DNA of 64,000 nt from Viola odorata. Lineage: Eukaryota; Streptophyta; Magnoliopsida; Malpighiales; Violaceae. The stretch covers positions 40,551,514-40,615,513 of the forward strand of contig OY829537.1 of NCBI GenBank assembly GCA_963691705.1. Direction: 5' to 3'. The notes beneath the pieces were generated by a model, which did no database searches, was not told the DNA's origin, and was given only the letters and a program-made list of their open reading frames with translations. Shown here one piece after another: positions 21,719 through 32,914 of the stretch. Every line of letters begins with the position of its first letter. The first letter of the stretch is position 1. The translations under genes were made by a program, and so were the position numbers.

Positions 21719-21739
21719 TCCCCAGTGAAGTCGCCAAAC
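21719..21739 (-). other. E1 primer binding site
   Basis: On the minus strand the LTR end GCGACA is followed by GTTTGGCGACTTCACTGGGGA. This resembles the TGGCGACTCCACTGGGGA site reported for Tat/Ogre elements (tRNA-Arg type). E3 has the same site at 61101-61121 with one change. Confidence 0.75.
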
Positions 21740-24700
21740 TGTCGCGCCCCAAAAATTAAAAATTCGCGAGTGTGTAACGAACTTGAGACCTTACGATGCT
21801 CGACGTAAACAGACGCCTCACAACATGCAATGAAGTCGCCACCCTAATTTTGTCGCTAGGTTTAGGGAACCTTAATCGTCATGGCATAAAAAATAAAATA
21901 AATAAAATCTAAAGGCACAAAAAAAGGGGTCTGAACCCCAGACAAAGGTTCGGGGTCGTATTATGGTCTCGGGAAGGTGTTAGGCACCCGAGTCACATCC
22001 CAAAATGGTTACCGATTTATAAGAGAGGTGTTTAAAAAGGTGTTTGATAAAAATGCATTTTTGAAAGGGGGCCCTCAGAGGAATCGTCACTTTAGTCTTT
22101 TCCACAATCCGGACCGTTCAGGAATAGTTGATCATTGAACCGATCGATTATTCCTGACCGTAGTGATGGGACTGAAGTTTCTGAAAGACTGAATGAGCGC
22201 CCTCTATTTCATCATCGGGTCAAGCATGATTAAATTAATTACTACGTGATTCTATCGTGGATAGCTTAACAGAGTACAGATTTAGATGAGGGGTTTTGAA
22301 ATGATAAACTGATTTGGGATCGAAAGTCCCCATGTACATGCAGTCAATATAAACGAAAAGTTAAAATCAAATGAACATGGCATTTTTAAGCAAGCCGTTA
22401 AACACGTTGTTCATGTGGGTTGATTTTAAATCCTAGCAGTTCTATATATCATGCGTACGATTGACATTTACGGAAAGCGTTGAATAAATAAAAGGGAATG
22501 AAAGGCGTACTTTCGAGCGAAGCTTAAATTTTAAACCTACAAAATGAGAGTGTTAGTGATAGCTCGAAAAATAAATAAGCAATTTATAAGTGCGAGAATT
22601 TAAATAATGACTTGATATGTACGAGAATTTAAATGATGATTTGATAAGTGCAGGAAATTTAAATGATGATTTGATAAGTGTAGAAAATTTAAAGGCTAAT
22701 TTGATGTATGCGAGAAATGATGATTTGACGCATATGAAAATATAGATGATGCTTTGATAAGTGCAGAAAATTTAAATACTGATTTGATGCATGCGAGAAA
22801 TGATGATTTGACGCATACGAAAATTTAGATGATGCTTTGATAAGTGCAGAAAATTTAAATGCTGATTTGATAAGGAGCGAAAATTAAATGATGACAGTTG
22901 ATAAGTGCGAGAATTTAAATGATCATTTGACAAAAAATTAAGTGACGATTTGACGAAAAATTAAAGATTTGATATTTGCAGGAATTAAGCAGTTGACGAT
23001 TTGCAGAAAATTTATACGAGTGATATTGCAGAAATTTAAGCAAGTTGATATTTGCAGAAAATAAACAGGTTGATATTTGCAGAAAAATAAACAGTTTGAT
23101 ATTTGCAGAAAATAAACAGTTTGATATTTGCAGAAAATTAAACAATTTGATATTTGCAGAAAATAAACAGTTTGATATTTGCGATCGACCATGTAGGCGG
23201 TAAATTGAATTTAAATTGCCGAAAGTAAATCACAGAAAATTAAAGTGCGAATAAATTACACAGTTGATAGGTACAGAAAATTAAAATGTTAGTACGAAAA
23301 ATAATCATACGAAACATACGAACATTTTTACAAAAACGCGATCCAAGATCGCGAAAGAAAATGACAATGGGCTGGGCCCAATTTGAAAAAATGCAAGGAA
23401 ATGAGAAATGGACCAGGAATAGTGCTTGGCCCATAAAAAAATGGAAGGCGCGGTGATGGGCCAAGCCCATCACCTTGACGCATGAATAGGCCATTATGTC
23501 ACTATTCATCATCACCTTCCTTGGTCGCCGGCGCCACTACCGGCGGCCAAGCTCCGGCCACAGGTGGCCGTTTTGAAAGATCTTCGTACCGAGACGCTCG
23601 TCTCCCCGACGACTTCTCGACCGTATGAACCTTGAATTTTAATTTAAAACGTGCTGAGTTTAATTTCGAAAAAATGACTAAACCATTAATTATCGAAAAC
23701 TAATTAATTCGCACGATTTAGCTAATGATTAATCAAATTAAAAGCATGTATTTAATCTACATCATGCACATGAATTAATGGCATAAAAACTATCAATTTA
23801 TTCTATCAAAACGAAGCAAAACGAATTAAAGAAAAAAATGCATAAGAAAAATGAAAGCAAGAAAAGCTTGAAGAAGCTTACTGCCAAGCTTGAACTGTGA
23901 CGATCGATGCTCGATATGAGCTATCAATCAATGAGGGAGAAGGTTCAGAGCTTGCTCTTGAGATTTTGGTGCCGTTTGAACGAAGGAGGGAGGCTCGTAT
24001 TTATAGCCTCGAGATCGCGTGGTGTTGAGGTGCGGTGCTAGGGGCTGAGGTGATGGCTGTGGATGGGACAGGACGTCAGGAGCAGGCTGCTCGGTGGCCT
24101 GCTCCGCTGCTGGTTCACGTTTCTTAATTAGTCAACCGTTGATCTGGTTGACCAGATCAACGGTTATGATCAAGCGCTTTTTTAAGCCTATTTAAATGGC
24201 CTCGAGCTAATTTCACGAACGAACGCTCTGAATTTTTTAGCCGAAAGTGCCAGCGCGTAGAGAAAAATACAGTGAGTTTAAATGTCTACAGGGAATGACG
24301 AGAATTTTTCGTTTAACGCATTTATTTTCTCGTTCAGAAACATGAAACGTTCGGACGAAAAATAAATGACGTTATGACGAAAATCACGCGAAATGATGTA
24401 GGTCGGTGTGCTAAAAAATAAAGGTAGGAACTAGTTGATGGAAAACATTCTAAGTTCGAGCTATTGTCCGAGCAAACTTACTCAGGTCCAATAAAAGCTC
24501 GCACAAAATAATAATAAAAAATAAAAAAGCTAAAAAAATGTGATAAAATACTAAAAATCCTAAAATTCGTGTGATGACCTAAAACGAAGAAAAAGCTAGC
24601 AAATGACTGACGGATGATTAAAAATGCAATTTTTAAGGCTAAAAATATTAATGATAATAATAACGAAAATACGTGACGGAAAATTAAAAACGCGATTTAT

Positions 24701-24846
24701 CAATGCGGCTAACGACGACGATAAAAAGGCGATGAAAATTGAAAAATGCTAAGGACAGCAAATTAATTAAAAATGACAATCAATTAACTAAAATGACAGA
24801 AATGCTAAAATTAATTAAAAATGGCGTCAAAATTCGGGTATTAACA
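21740..24846 (-). repeat. E1 5' LTR (3107 bp)
   Basis: Complete LTR, read leftwards from TGTTAATACCCG (24846) to GCGACA (21740). A conserved hairpin (CTCGGG ... CCCGAG) lies at 21968-21992. Two internal repeat fields are present: about 50-55 bp units of TTGATAAGTGCAGAAAATTT type at 22560-22920, and 23-24 bp units of TTGATATTTGCAGAAAATAA type at 22965-23185. TATA box at 23998-24007. The 23869-24846 part matches the truncated 3' LTR. Confidence 0.9.
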
Positions 24847-25359
24847 AGGTGTATAACTCTATTATCTCCTGTCTTAATAGAGAAGGCCATGAGAGAGAAT
24901 TAAAATCCCTACGAAGAGTTATATTTCAGAAGACGGAGCACAACAAGGCATGATAGAGATGCCTGAAATCTAGCTAAAGCAAGAATAAAGGGGAAAAAAG
25001 GGAGAAAAGATAGTGGAGATGACGTTAGAAGACATGACAAGTCTTGTATATATACTTCTTAGAATTCGGCCATCAAAGAAACACCCAACCAAGAAGCTAC
25101 AGGTGTCAAACAGTTAGTAAAAGTGCATTGATGACTGCATTTACTCTCTATGCATGCTTCTGTTTCGCAGTCTCTGCATATTCCCCGAAAAGGCAACGCT
25201 TAGAGAGAATAAGAAGAGAATTATTAGCATTTATTCGACATTCCCCATTCACACCGATCTATGGCACAGTTATAAAAGAGTTTAGAGCATCTTGAAGATC
25301 TTTACAAGCCTACGACAGCAGAGAAATAACATTCCTTCATGTACCGGGAATGGAGCCCT
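24847..25359 (+). mobile_element. 3' internal end of a Grande/Retand-like element
   Basis: Sequence between the E1 insertion point and an LTR beginning at 25360. It has no sense gene. On the minus strand there is a TATA-like GTATATATACAAG near 25043-25056 followed by a pyrimidine-rich leader, resembling the antisense promoter layout beside the related LTR at 46934. The last bases before the LTR (GGGAATGGAGCCCT) are a plausible polypurine tract. The rest of the element was split off by E1. Confidence 0.5.
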
Positions 25360-25882
25360 TGGTAAACACTCGGGCTCGTTTTCGGTTGGGCTTATGATAA
25401 TCCAAAACATACCCCCCTAGGGATTTTGGTCTCTACACGAGGTACGAAACTCCGAGCTACTGTAGCACCTACCCGGTATCCTGCTCGCCCTACTTCCGGG
25501 GTATGGTCGACGTCAACGAGGACCCCCCCACCGGTACCTACTACCAGATGGCGCCTAAACCCACACTGGTACATCCTACCACCCGGAACCTACCCTACCG
25601 GGACCAATATGGGGGCCGCCTATAAATACCCCCTAAGGCAAAGGCAAGAATGAGGACATGGGCAGACACTCTGCCACACTCCCTCTATACCCTCTCTCTA
25701 CTCTCCCTCTCCTTCAACTCCTACTTACTCTCATATTTATCATGAATACTGACTTAAGCATCGGAGAGCTTGCGCCGGGGACCCCCTCCGACGTTGTGCA
25801 GGTGCAACAGCGGCGTGGACGACCACCCTCTCATCGGAGAAGATTCTATAATTATCCTTACCCCAGGTTCAAGGATTATCAG
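25360..25882 (+). repeat. Grande/Retand-like LTR (LTR1)
   Basis: Starts TGGTAAACACTCGGGCTCG. It shares that start, a TATA box, and the end-proximal GACTTAAGCATCGGAG...GTGCAGGTG block with the minus-strand LTR at 46424-46933. The middle parts have diverged. TATAAATACC at 25621-25630 is the promoter. The 3' border is uncertain because the homology fades after GTGCAGGTGCAACA (about 25813). ...TTATCA at about 25882 is one possible end. Confidence 0.7.
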
Positions 25883-26377
25883 TAATATTTGGTTCTCAAA
25901 TTGTAACTCACAAAAATGTAACTTTTTTCTAAAAAGTGATTCTCGGGAAATAATTTGTTTAGTTTTCAGAAAGTGGAGAAGTAGGTCAAGAAAGCTAGAT
26001 TACTACAATTATTGTGTTTAATTCATTTTGAAATATTACATTTCTAGAAATATTATATTTTCAAAACTCCAATTTTGATTATAAAGAAGAGAGCGATTCC
26101 TTTAAGATGTTAAAAATTTTAAAATAATTTTTTATATTTTCATAATTATACCATGACTTTTTTATATATTTGTAATTTGTAAAAATATATGTTATTTACG
26201 GATCCGGCTCCTCTAATTTTCTGGTCATGTTAGATAGATCTGAGTCATTCAATAAAATTGGATGACTCAGATTAAAATTCTCCCTTTCTCTTTTTATCTC
26301 ATCTCATCTCCCTTTCCTTCTTTATATCATCTCGTCTCCTTCTTTTCTTTTCTCTCTTTCCATTGCCTTTACTTTTT
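25883..26377. other. AT-rich and pyrimidine-rich unassigned DNA
   Basis: No gene seen. It is AT-rich to about 26210, then contains a short block with GATCTGAGTCATTC and GGATGACTCAGATT (partly inverted). A pyrimidine-rich stretch follows, ending in the left MULE target duplication (26368-26377). The pyrimidine stretch continues after the MULE at 33565-33655, upstream of the RPB3-like fragment. Confidence 0.6.
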
Positions 26378-26930
26378 GGGAAATGGCAAATAGAGGTACC
26401 TGTCAAACAATTGATTGACTGATTTGGCACCTCCTCTTATTTCTGCGTTTAAAAGGTACCTCTAAACAAACAAAACGTCACATTTGGTACCTCCGACTAA
26501 CACCGTCCACTTTTCACCGTTAAGTGTCCTACGTGGCATGCCACGTCGGATGCCACGTCAGACTCGAGTGACGTGGCATGCCACATAGGTCACTACTGAC
26601 CCGGTTACGATTACACGGGCCGGGTAAGTGGTTTTGCCCGACCGGATCAATACTTTTAACCTTAATCCCTTTGTTCAAATGAACGAAGCAAAATTTCATC
26701 ATCCCCATTCTCTTCCTCTGAAAAACCCTAACGCTCTTGCTCTCATCACTCAATATCAATTCCAAGCACTGTGAATACCCACCGAATATTGCAATCCAAT
26801 CGACGTGCATGAAGAAGCGGCAGTCGTGTCAACATCGATTCAAAGTATTGTGACCCAAGCACTATGAATACCCACCGAAGATTGCAATCCAATCGACGTC
26901 CGTGAAGAAGTGGCAGTCGTGGACACTTTT
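26378..26930 (+). repeat. MULE left terminal inverted repeat
   Basis: Matches 33554-32915 in reverse complement, including CAATTGATTGACTGATTTGG and GTTACGATTACACGGG. A 65-bp block at 26762-26828 (GAATACCCACCGAATATTGC...) is repeated at 26856-26921 in this arm only. Confidence 0.88.
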
Positions 26931-26958
26931 TCTGGACTAATTTGTTGTATCTATATAG

Positions 26959-27106
26959 GAAAGTTAAAGAAAGCTAGAACTCTGAGGAGATCCGGCTGGA
27001 GATTAAAAAGCGTTTGGAGGAGGGGCGGAAAAGACTTCTTGAAGAAGTTGCTATTCAACTTGAGAAAGAAAAACAAGCTGCGGTCGTTGAGGCTAGACAG
27101 AAAGAG
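26959..27106 (+). pseudogene. Captured exon of an ARGLU1-like gene
   Basis: Bounded by a splice acceptor (CTATATAG) and donor (GAG|GTAG), this 148-bp segment reads NSEEIRLEIKKRLEEGRKR then LLEEVAIQLEKEKQAA and EARQKE. This is the very charged helical region of arginine- and glutamate-rich protein 1 (ARGLU1), a nuclear splicing and transcription cofactor, as I recognise it. One in-frame TAG sits just before NSEE. Intron-like sequence continues on both sides, so the capture was of genomic DNA and not of a processed transcript. It lies just inside the left TIR, as in Pack-MULEs. It is too short to encode a function. Confidence 0.75.
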
Positions 27107-27920
27107 GTAGTAATTGCTTTAGATGAACATGGTGCTTCTATTATGATACTGTCGCTCTCATTGTCCGTTTCAGCTGTTGAGTGTTTGTTTCATTTTGTTG
27201 CATTGGTATCATCATGGGTGCTAGCCCCTGAAGTTCTTTTCCACCATGTTATCTCGTCCTATTTCTTTTTATTGATGATCCTATTTTGTTTTGTTATTCA
27301 TTTTTTTGTCCTTTTGCTGCTACTGCTTACTAATCGCCAGTAGGTACACTATTGTGTTGCTCTTAGAGCTATTCTGGTGTGGATTTTAAATTAATCATTG
27401 CGAGCTTGTTAACAAAAGAAGGAAATGTAAGATTGCAAAGGAAATGAGCCTTTCTAACAAGTGATCTCTAGACTGTATGTATAATGTAACAGAAAAGACA
27501 TTTGGTTGATGACCAATATGTTTCCCTTTAACTGCTTTATTTGGTTAAGGATTTCGCTATGCTTTTTTTATTTACTAGTTTAGCGTAGAAATGATGTAAT
27601 CGCGTCGATATACTGTGTAGGTTGGATTTTTAGACTAATATGTTTATCTATTGATAATTGAGGATGTTGATTCTGTGATATGGCATAGATTGTTGCAAAC
27701 TCGTGATGAGGTTTAAACGTTGAGATGGCTCTTGGTTGCGACTTAAATTAATCGACAAGAACTGTGAAAAATATCCATTTTGTTTAACTTTTAACAGCTA
27801 GTTATACTTCATTTGACTATATTTTGGTCTAAATGATACACGAATCTGACAACTTTTATTTTGTATTACTGGTGAAATATGGTTGTAGTTTTTGGGGTTT
27901 TGGTGTAATTTCTTACAGCA
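27107..27920. other. MULE interior, probable captured intron or spacer
   Basis: AT-rich sequence with no recognised gene. The 109-codon frame over 27014-27343 is the ARGLU1-like exon read into its intron. Confidence 0.5.
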
Positions 27921-28394
27921 ATGGTGAAGACAGAAGACGACGTTGAGAAGTTTAGTTCCGTGGTGAAGCAGAAGCCTAATTACGAGTACAAGCCTAGTAT
28001 TTACTGTCGGTGCGGGAAAAAGACACCTAGATGGATTTCATGGACGAAGAAGAATCCTGGACTTTGAGTCAACAAATGTAAGCGCAACGTCGAAGAGGGT
28101 GGATGTGGTTTTTATTGGTTCATTGATGATCCTTTCCCGAACAGAGCTAACGCAATTATAAGAGGTTTGTGTGAAAGTGAGAAGGAACTAGCGGAAGAAA
28201 ATAATAATTTGGTGGCTAAAAACAAAGAATTGAAGGCTCGGCATATGGTTTTTAATGGCATGGTGGATGAGTTGCTTAGTTTGAAGGATGAAAATCATTG
28301 GTTGACGAAAAGGCTTAATAAATTGAGGTTTATTTTAGGCATTTTTACATTTGTTGTTGTTGTAATTGGATTTCTTAATCTACTGAAAGTATGA
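27921..28394 (+). pseudogene. GRF-type zinc-finger protein with C-terminal membrane segment
   Basis: From an ATG at 27921 the frame runs 158 codons with one internal TGA at 28065 (codon 49). The first part holds the GRF zinc finger: YCRCGKKTPRWISWTKKNPG, then KCKRNVEEGGCGFYWFIDD, with the expected Cys residues and a W-F pair. It is followed by a coiled coil (EKELAEENNNLVAKNKELKA) and a hydrophobic helix at the very end (LGIFTFVVVVIGFLNLL). GRF proteins of this layout are common in plants and turn up beside or inside MULEs. The stop lies exactly where the finger's Arg-Arg-Phe would be expected. The gene is convergent with the transposase. A splice-like TTACAG precedes the ATG by two bases, so an upstream exon is possible. 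Confidence 0.75.
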
Positions 28395-29110
28395 AAAATT
28401 GTTGTTATTGACATTTTTTAATTTGTTGTTGTTGTAATTGGATTTCTTAGACTGCTGGAAGAATGAAAAATTGTTGTTATTGGCATTTTAATTGTAATTG
28501 GATTTTGAAGTTCATGAGCCGATAATTTGTTATATGCAGTTATGTAACAATTAGCTGATATCAATACTACTTGATTATGCTTCCCTTGATGTGGATACTT
28601 TCTATGACTTGTATATACAATTTATTTAATGACATGCCCATTTATAGTAGGAGCAATCTGTGGGAAATGCTTGTTTTCATCTGTTGAAGTAGTACACAAA
28701 CCAGTGTTGTCATTATGCTTCCTTATACACATACATGGCTGGAAAATAAGCATACCAATAGAACACATATATGGTGGCATGAACTTAAGCCAACTCCAAG
28801 CCACTCCAAGCTATGAATTTGCAATGAATCTAAGCATCAAACATAGAAAATGCATGATCATATCTCAATATTATCCAAACCATTACATAAACACACTACA
28901 TAATCCCTACTGTTTAGAAGTTCCAACCCCATTACATAAATTATCTCAAGCTGCATAAATGTTCCAAACATAATCAACCACCTATTACATAATATGATCA
29001 ACTACATAATCCCTACTGTTTAGAAGTTCCAGCCCAATTACATAAATTATCTCAAGCTGCATAAATGTTCCAAACATAATCAACCACTTATTACATAATA
29101 TGATCAACTA
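28395..29110. repeat. MULE interior with local tandem duplications
   Basis: A GTTGTTGTAATTGGATTTCTTA segment occurs at about 28353, 28426 and partly 28491. A 99-bp block (TGTTTAGAAGTTCCA...CATAATCC) is tandemly duplicated at about 28908-29110 with a few changes. No gene seen. Confidence 0.7.
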
Positions 29111-32100
29111 CATAATCCATACTGTCCTAAAGTTACAGCTGCATCTTGTGAGCGTGTCTTTCTTCTATCTGGGACATCAATAACCCTTTGCCGTGGTGTT
29201 TTAGGCTGCAAAACAACCATAACGCATTGGATTCAACAACAAAACAACCAGATTCAGCAAACACAAATAGACAGACACAAACACATGATCTATAAACTCA
29301 CATCATAGGACATCCACCCATATTCAACAACAAAACAACCATAACCTCCTGGTAGTTTTCCCTTTTTTGTGCAGACTTCCTTTTCCTCCCTTTCCTAGCT
29401 GGGGCTATTCCACAAGATTGCCTAATTTCTTGCAAAAGTAGCTGTGTTCTGTCAGACACTTGGGATGCTTGAACTTGCGAGGGTTGAAATTCTGAAGCAG
29501 AAACCTGAGAAGCTTGTGTCTGCACTTGTGAGCTCGATGGATTAGCAAAACACTGCCACAAGAATTGAATGGTATCAATATTAAAAATTGTATTTCATAA
29601 TAAAAATAACAAATAGATATAGGTATGATCAACTAACCCTGTTGGCAGGGTTTAAGACACAGACGTCTCTCCTATGGTCCTCTATTTTGCAAAATGAGCA
29701 TAGTGTCTTCCTTCGCTTCCTAGTATGATCTGAGCTACCAACATGTCCTTGTTCTGGACTAACAACATTTTCTTGTTGTGGTTCATCAACCTGCATTTTT
29801 ACAATTACCAATTACCAAATAGGATTTCGACAGAATTACAATGTTAAATAAAGGTAGAATTTATTGAGTCACCAGCACAGCACAACACCTGGTTTTCTGG
29901 ATTATCTGGGCAAGTGTTGGAATAATGTCTTGGCTGTTTGCAGAAAGTGCACGACTTCTTCCTTCTTTTGTGACTCAATTTGGTCCCACACTGTGCTGGC
30001 TCCCAACCTTCCCTCCTCCTAATTTTCTTTGGTCTCCCGGGTAATTTCACAAATGAAGGTGCCCTAATTGAAGTAACTGCCACTCTTGGCCAAAACTTCT
30101 TAGAATGCACAAGCAAGATTGGGTTCTTGTAAGCCAATTCAAACATTTACCGACTATACCACTTAGACATAAAACATGTAACATCCAAGTTGCAGTTAAC
30201 AATGACACACATTGCATGTGCACAAGGTATACCGGTTAATTCCCACATCCTACATGTACAACTACATTTTTCCAAGCTCACCACCCAGCTATTGTCCTCA
30301 TCTAGGTGCACTTCAAATCCATCGACTCCATTACTATCCACGTAAAGTTTCCCACTCTCATCCATGTTATGATTAATCTTTTTTCCAAATATTTGGACCA
30401 AAACCATCTTTAAACTTATTGACAAAGTTCTTTCTCTCTTTAAACCTCTTGAACACTACTTTATTAATGGTTTCAAATAGTTTGACAATGGATTTGTACC
30501 TAGCCTCTATAATCATGTTGTTAATCCAGAATTGCTGGTGCAAATCCTCACTGCAGTATGTTTTCCTCCACTTATGAAACAGCTGAGGGCATCAATTCAT
30601 TCATGGCAGAAAGCAATCCCTACACATTAATTTTTATAAATTCAGTAAAATCTATTCATGAGTTTAATAAAAGATAAAGCAGGTGTTACGAAATTTGTAA
30701 TTTAGTACCTTCTGTTGGTCAGACATGAATGTGAATCCTTCCCCTCTTGCAACAACAGTATCACCATCAGCAGCATAGACAAAGTTGCCTCCAGCAACGT
30801 CCAAATCCAACATTAGCAATTCCAAGAACCACTTCCATGATTCTTTGCACTCATAACCTACCACAGCCCAAGCGATAGGATAGATCTGTTCATTCGGATC
30901 CCTATCTACTGCTGAAAGTATTTCACCCTTGAAAGGAACTTTCAGAAAGCAACCATCTAGCCCAATTATCTTCCTACACGCAGAATTGAACCCTCTCCTA
31001 ACCCCATGAAAACACACATACATTCTCTTAAAAACTCCATTCGGTGCCTCCAAAACAACCGTACTGCCAGGATTACTACTTCTAAGCTCCTCAGCATAGA
31101 CTTCCAACTTGGCAAATTCCTTCAACGGATCACCAATATAATGGTCAACCACTTTCTGCTTGGCATGTCTACACTGCCCTCGAGACACATTGATCCTGGT
31201 TTGCCCATTGAAATGCTCTTTCATTTCTGCTACAGTAAGATTCAATGTAACTTTCCTAAGATCGTTTATAAACCAATCCCTAAGATTTCTATAACTAAGA
31301 CAAGAAACTTGGAATTATTTCTGACACGAGTGGTGACCTACAAACATTTTCACCATCCATTTCCCACTCCTCCCATCGATTGAGCATAAAATCTTCCACT
31401 CACAATCACTACCCTTACATTCAACCCTACACCTTTTTTTTTCATCTTGCACATACCTCACATCTCTCCTATTGAATATGGCATGATTCACCACAACTTT
31501 CTTAAACTCTTTTTTGTTTGGAAAAACCATACAAAGCTGAAAATGAGTGTTATGCTCACCTGCTAAGAACCGAGGCCTTCTATAGGGAATTCTTTTCCCA
31601 TGTTCAGCCTCACTTTCATTGCTGGAGGTCAAGTAACTTCCCTCGGATTCACTGTTTAGATGTACCTCACTGTTCTCCTCAACAACTGCTTCTCTTATAA
31701 TCTTGGCCTTTCCTCTTTTGTTCATTTCCCTCCTTATCTCGTCAACTATATCATCTCCATTCCCGCCAGCATTGATAGTAACCCTAGCATTTCCCTCCTT
31801 ATTTTTTCCCCCACCTGGACCACTAACCCCACTTGGACCTACATCCTCTATTGGTCCCTCCATACTTTCTCTCACCTCCAATTTTTTCTTCTTTTTTGAT
31901 ATTTTATTTTCACCCCTTCTCTTGAATCTTTCTCTCCTTTCCCGACACATCCTAAACTCCTCCTCCTCGTCAGCAGACAAATAAGGACAATCCACCCAAT
32001 ATTCTTGTAACGTAGGCTCGTTCTCTTGGTCCCCAATATCATCACATTCATACTCACTTTCCCTTTGCTCAGTCTGATACCCATCAAATTCATTGTCATG

Positions 32101-32550
32101 AGAGTCATCAGCAACAACACTTTTACCCTTACTGGACCCACCAACTACCCTATGCCCATGTTCATCAATTCCCAACTTATTACACATGGTGATGGGGTTT
32201 AGTTCATCAAAATAAGGATGCATACCAACACCATGCTCTACATATAAATTGATAGCCTTATTCTCAAGTGCATAATTAATAAATACACCAAATGTACTGT
32301 CACCATCAAGCACTTTCATATTTTTCATCAACCCTAGCCCTGCACAGTATGCATCATACCATAACTTGCTAATATTCTTGTATCCTAATTCACCACACTT
32401 ATCTAAAATGGTATAAAATGATACTTCATCAACATCAAATGTTTCTTTCACTACAGACCAACCAGCATACAACCACCCACCATGCACTGTAATCAATTTC
32501 CCACCAATATAAAATGTAAAGGTTGTCATTTTCCCTGGCCACACCAACAT
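29111..32550 (-). pseudogene. MuDR/MULE transposase, multi-exon, interrupted
   Basis: Starts at an ATG at 32550. 32550-32250 is the N-terminal PB1-like region (FYIGGKLITVHGGWLYAGWS). A very acidic linker follows. 31560-31315 is the MuDR DNA-binding domain (HFQLCMVFPNKKEFKKVV, CKGSDCEWKI). 31245-30710 is the catalytic domain, with GLDGCFLK containing one catalytic Asp, ending at TFMSDQQK. GT after QQK and TGTGTAG at about 30622 mark an intron, after which GLLSAMNELMPSA resumes. Sequence between there and EDLHQQFW is missing, removing the middle of the catalytic domain. A SWIM finger follows at 30270-30210 (CSCTCRMWELTGIPCAHAMC). Two zinc knuckles lie in separate exons (CTFCKQPRHYSNTC at about 29925, CSFCKIEDHRRDVC at about 29670), then a basic tail ends near 29111. 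Frame shifts and the deletion inactivate it. Confidence 0.85.
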
Positions 32551-32914
32551 AAATACAAAATAAAGTCAATGAGGAATAAATAAAAAATGTTAAACAAACC
32601 CTACATACATATAGACAACCAAAAAGGAATAAAGGTTGTCATCGTATACATACATACATACATACAGACACAAACATTTTAATTTAATATTCCAAGACAA
32701 ATGCCAGTCACAGGTACTATTTAAAGACAACAGAGAGACACATAAAAAAACATTGCAAAATTTAGTAGCTGGACCACAGTGAGACACATAAACGACTGCA
32801 TTATTACTAGCAAACCCTAAGAAACACAGTATATCAACGCTATTACATCATTTCTACCCTAAACAAGTAAATAAAAAAAGCATAGCGAAATTCCAGTACC
32901 AACCTGCGAGCCTT
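32551..32914. other. MULE 5' flank of the transposase gene
   Basis: Region between the transposase ATG and the right TIR, presumably promoter and leader. It contains a short CATA/TGTATG microsatellite at about 32648-32665. No gene seen. Confidence 0.5.

Larger units (their letters stand above)
2223..24846 (-). mobile_element. E1: Tat/Ogre-like Ty3/gypsy element, non-autonomous, interrupted by E2
   Basis: On the minus strand the order is 5' LTR (21740-24846), primer binding site, ORF1, gag, remnants of pol, a long repeat-rich 3' region, polypurine tract and truncated 3' LTR. The LTR starts TGTTAATACCCGAATTTT and ends GGGGCGCGACA, and the primer site contains TGGCGACTTCACTGGGGA. Both fit the Tat/Ogre lineage, as does an extra ORF before gag. 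Net of the 7-kb E2 insertion the element is about 15.6 kb. The gag capsid core, the protease and the reverse transcriptase core are deleted, so it would need helper proteins. The right flank is AGGTG (24847-24851). The matching left duplication cannot be checked because the left LTR is truncated. Confidence 0.85.

Noticed and set aside
26210..26290. GATCTGAGTCATTC / GGATGACTCAGATT partial inverted repeat as a possible MITE
   Set aside because: Only one short arm pair, no matching target duplication found.
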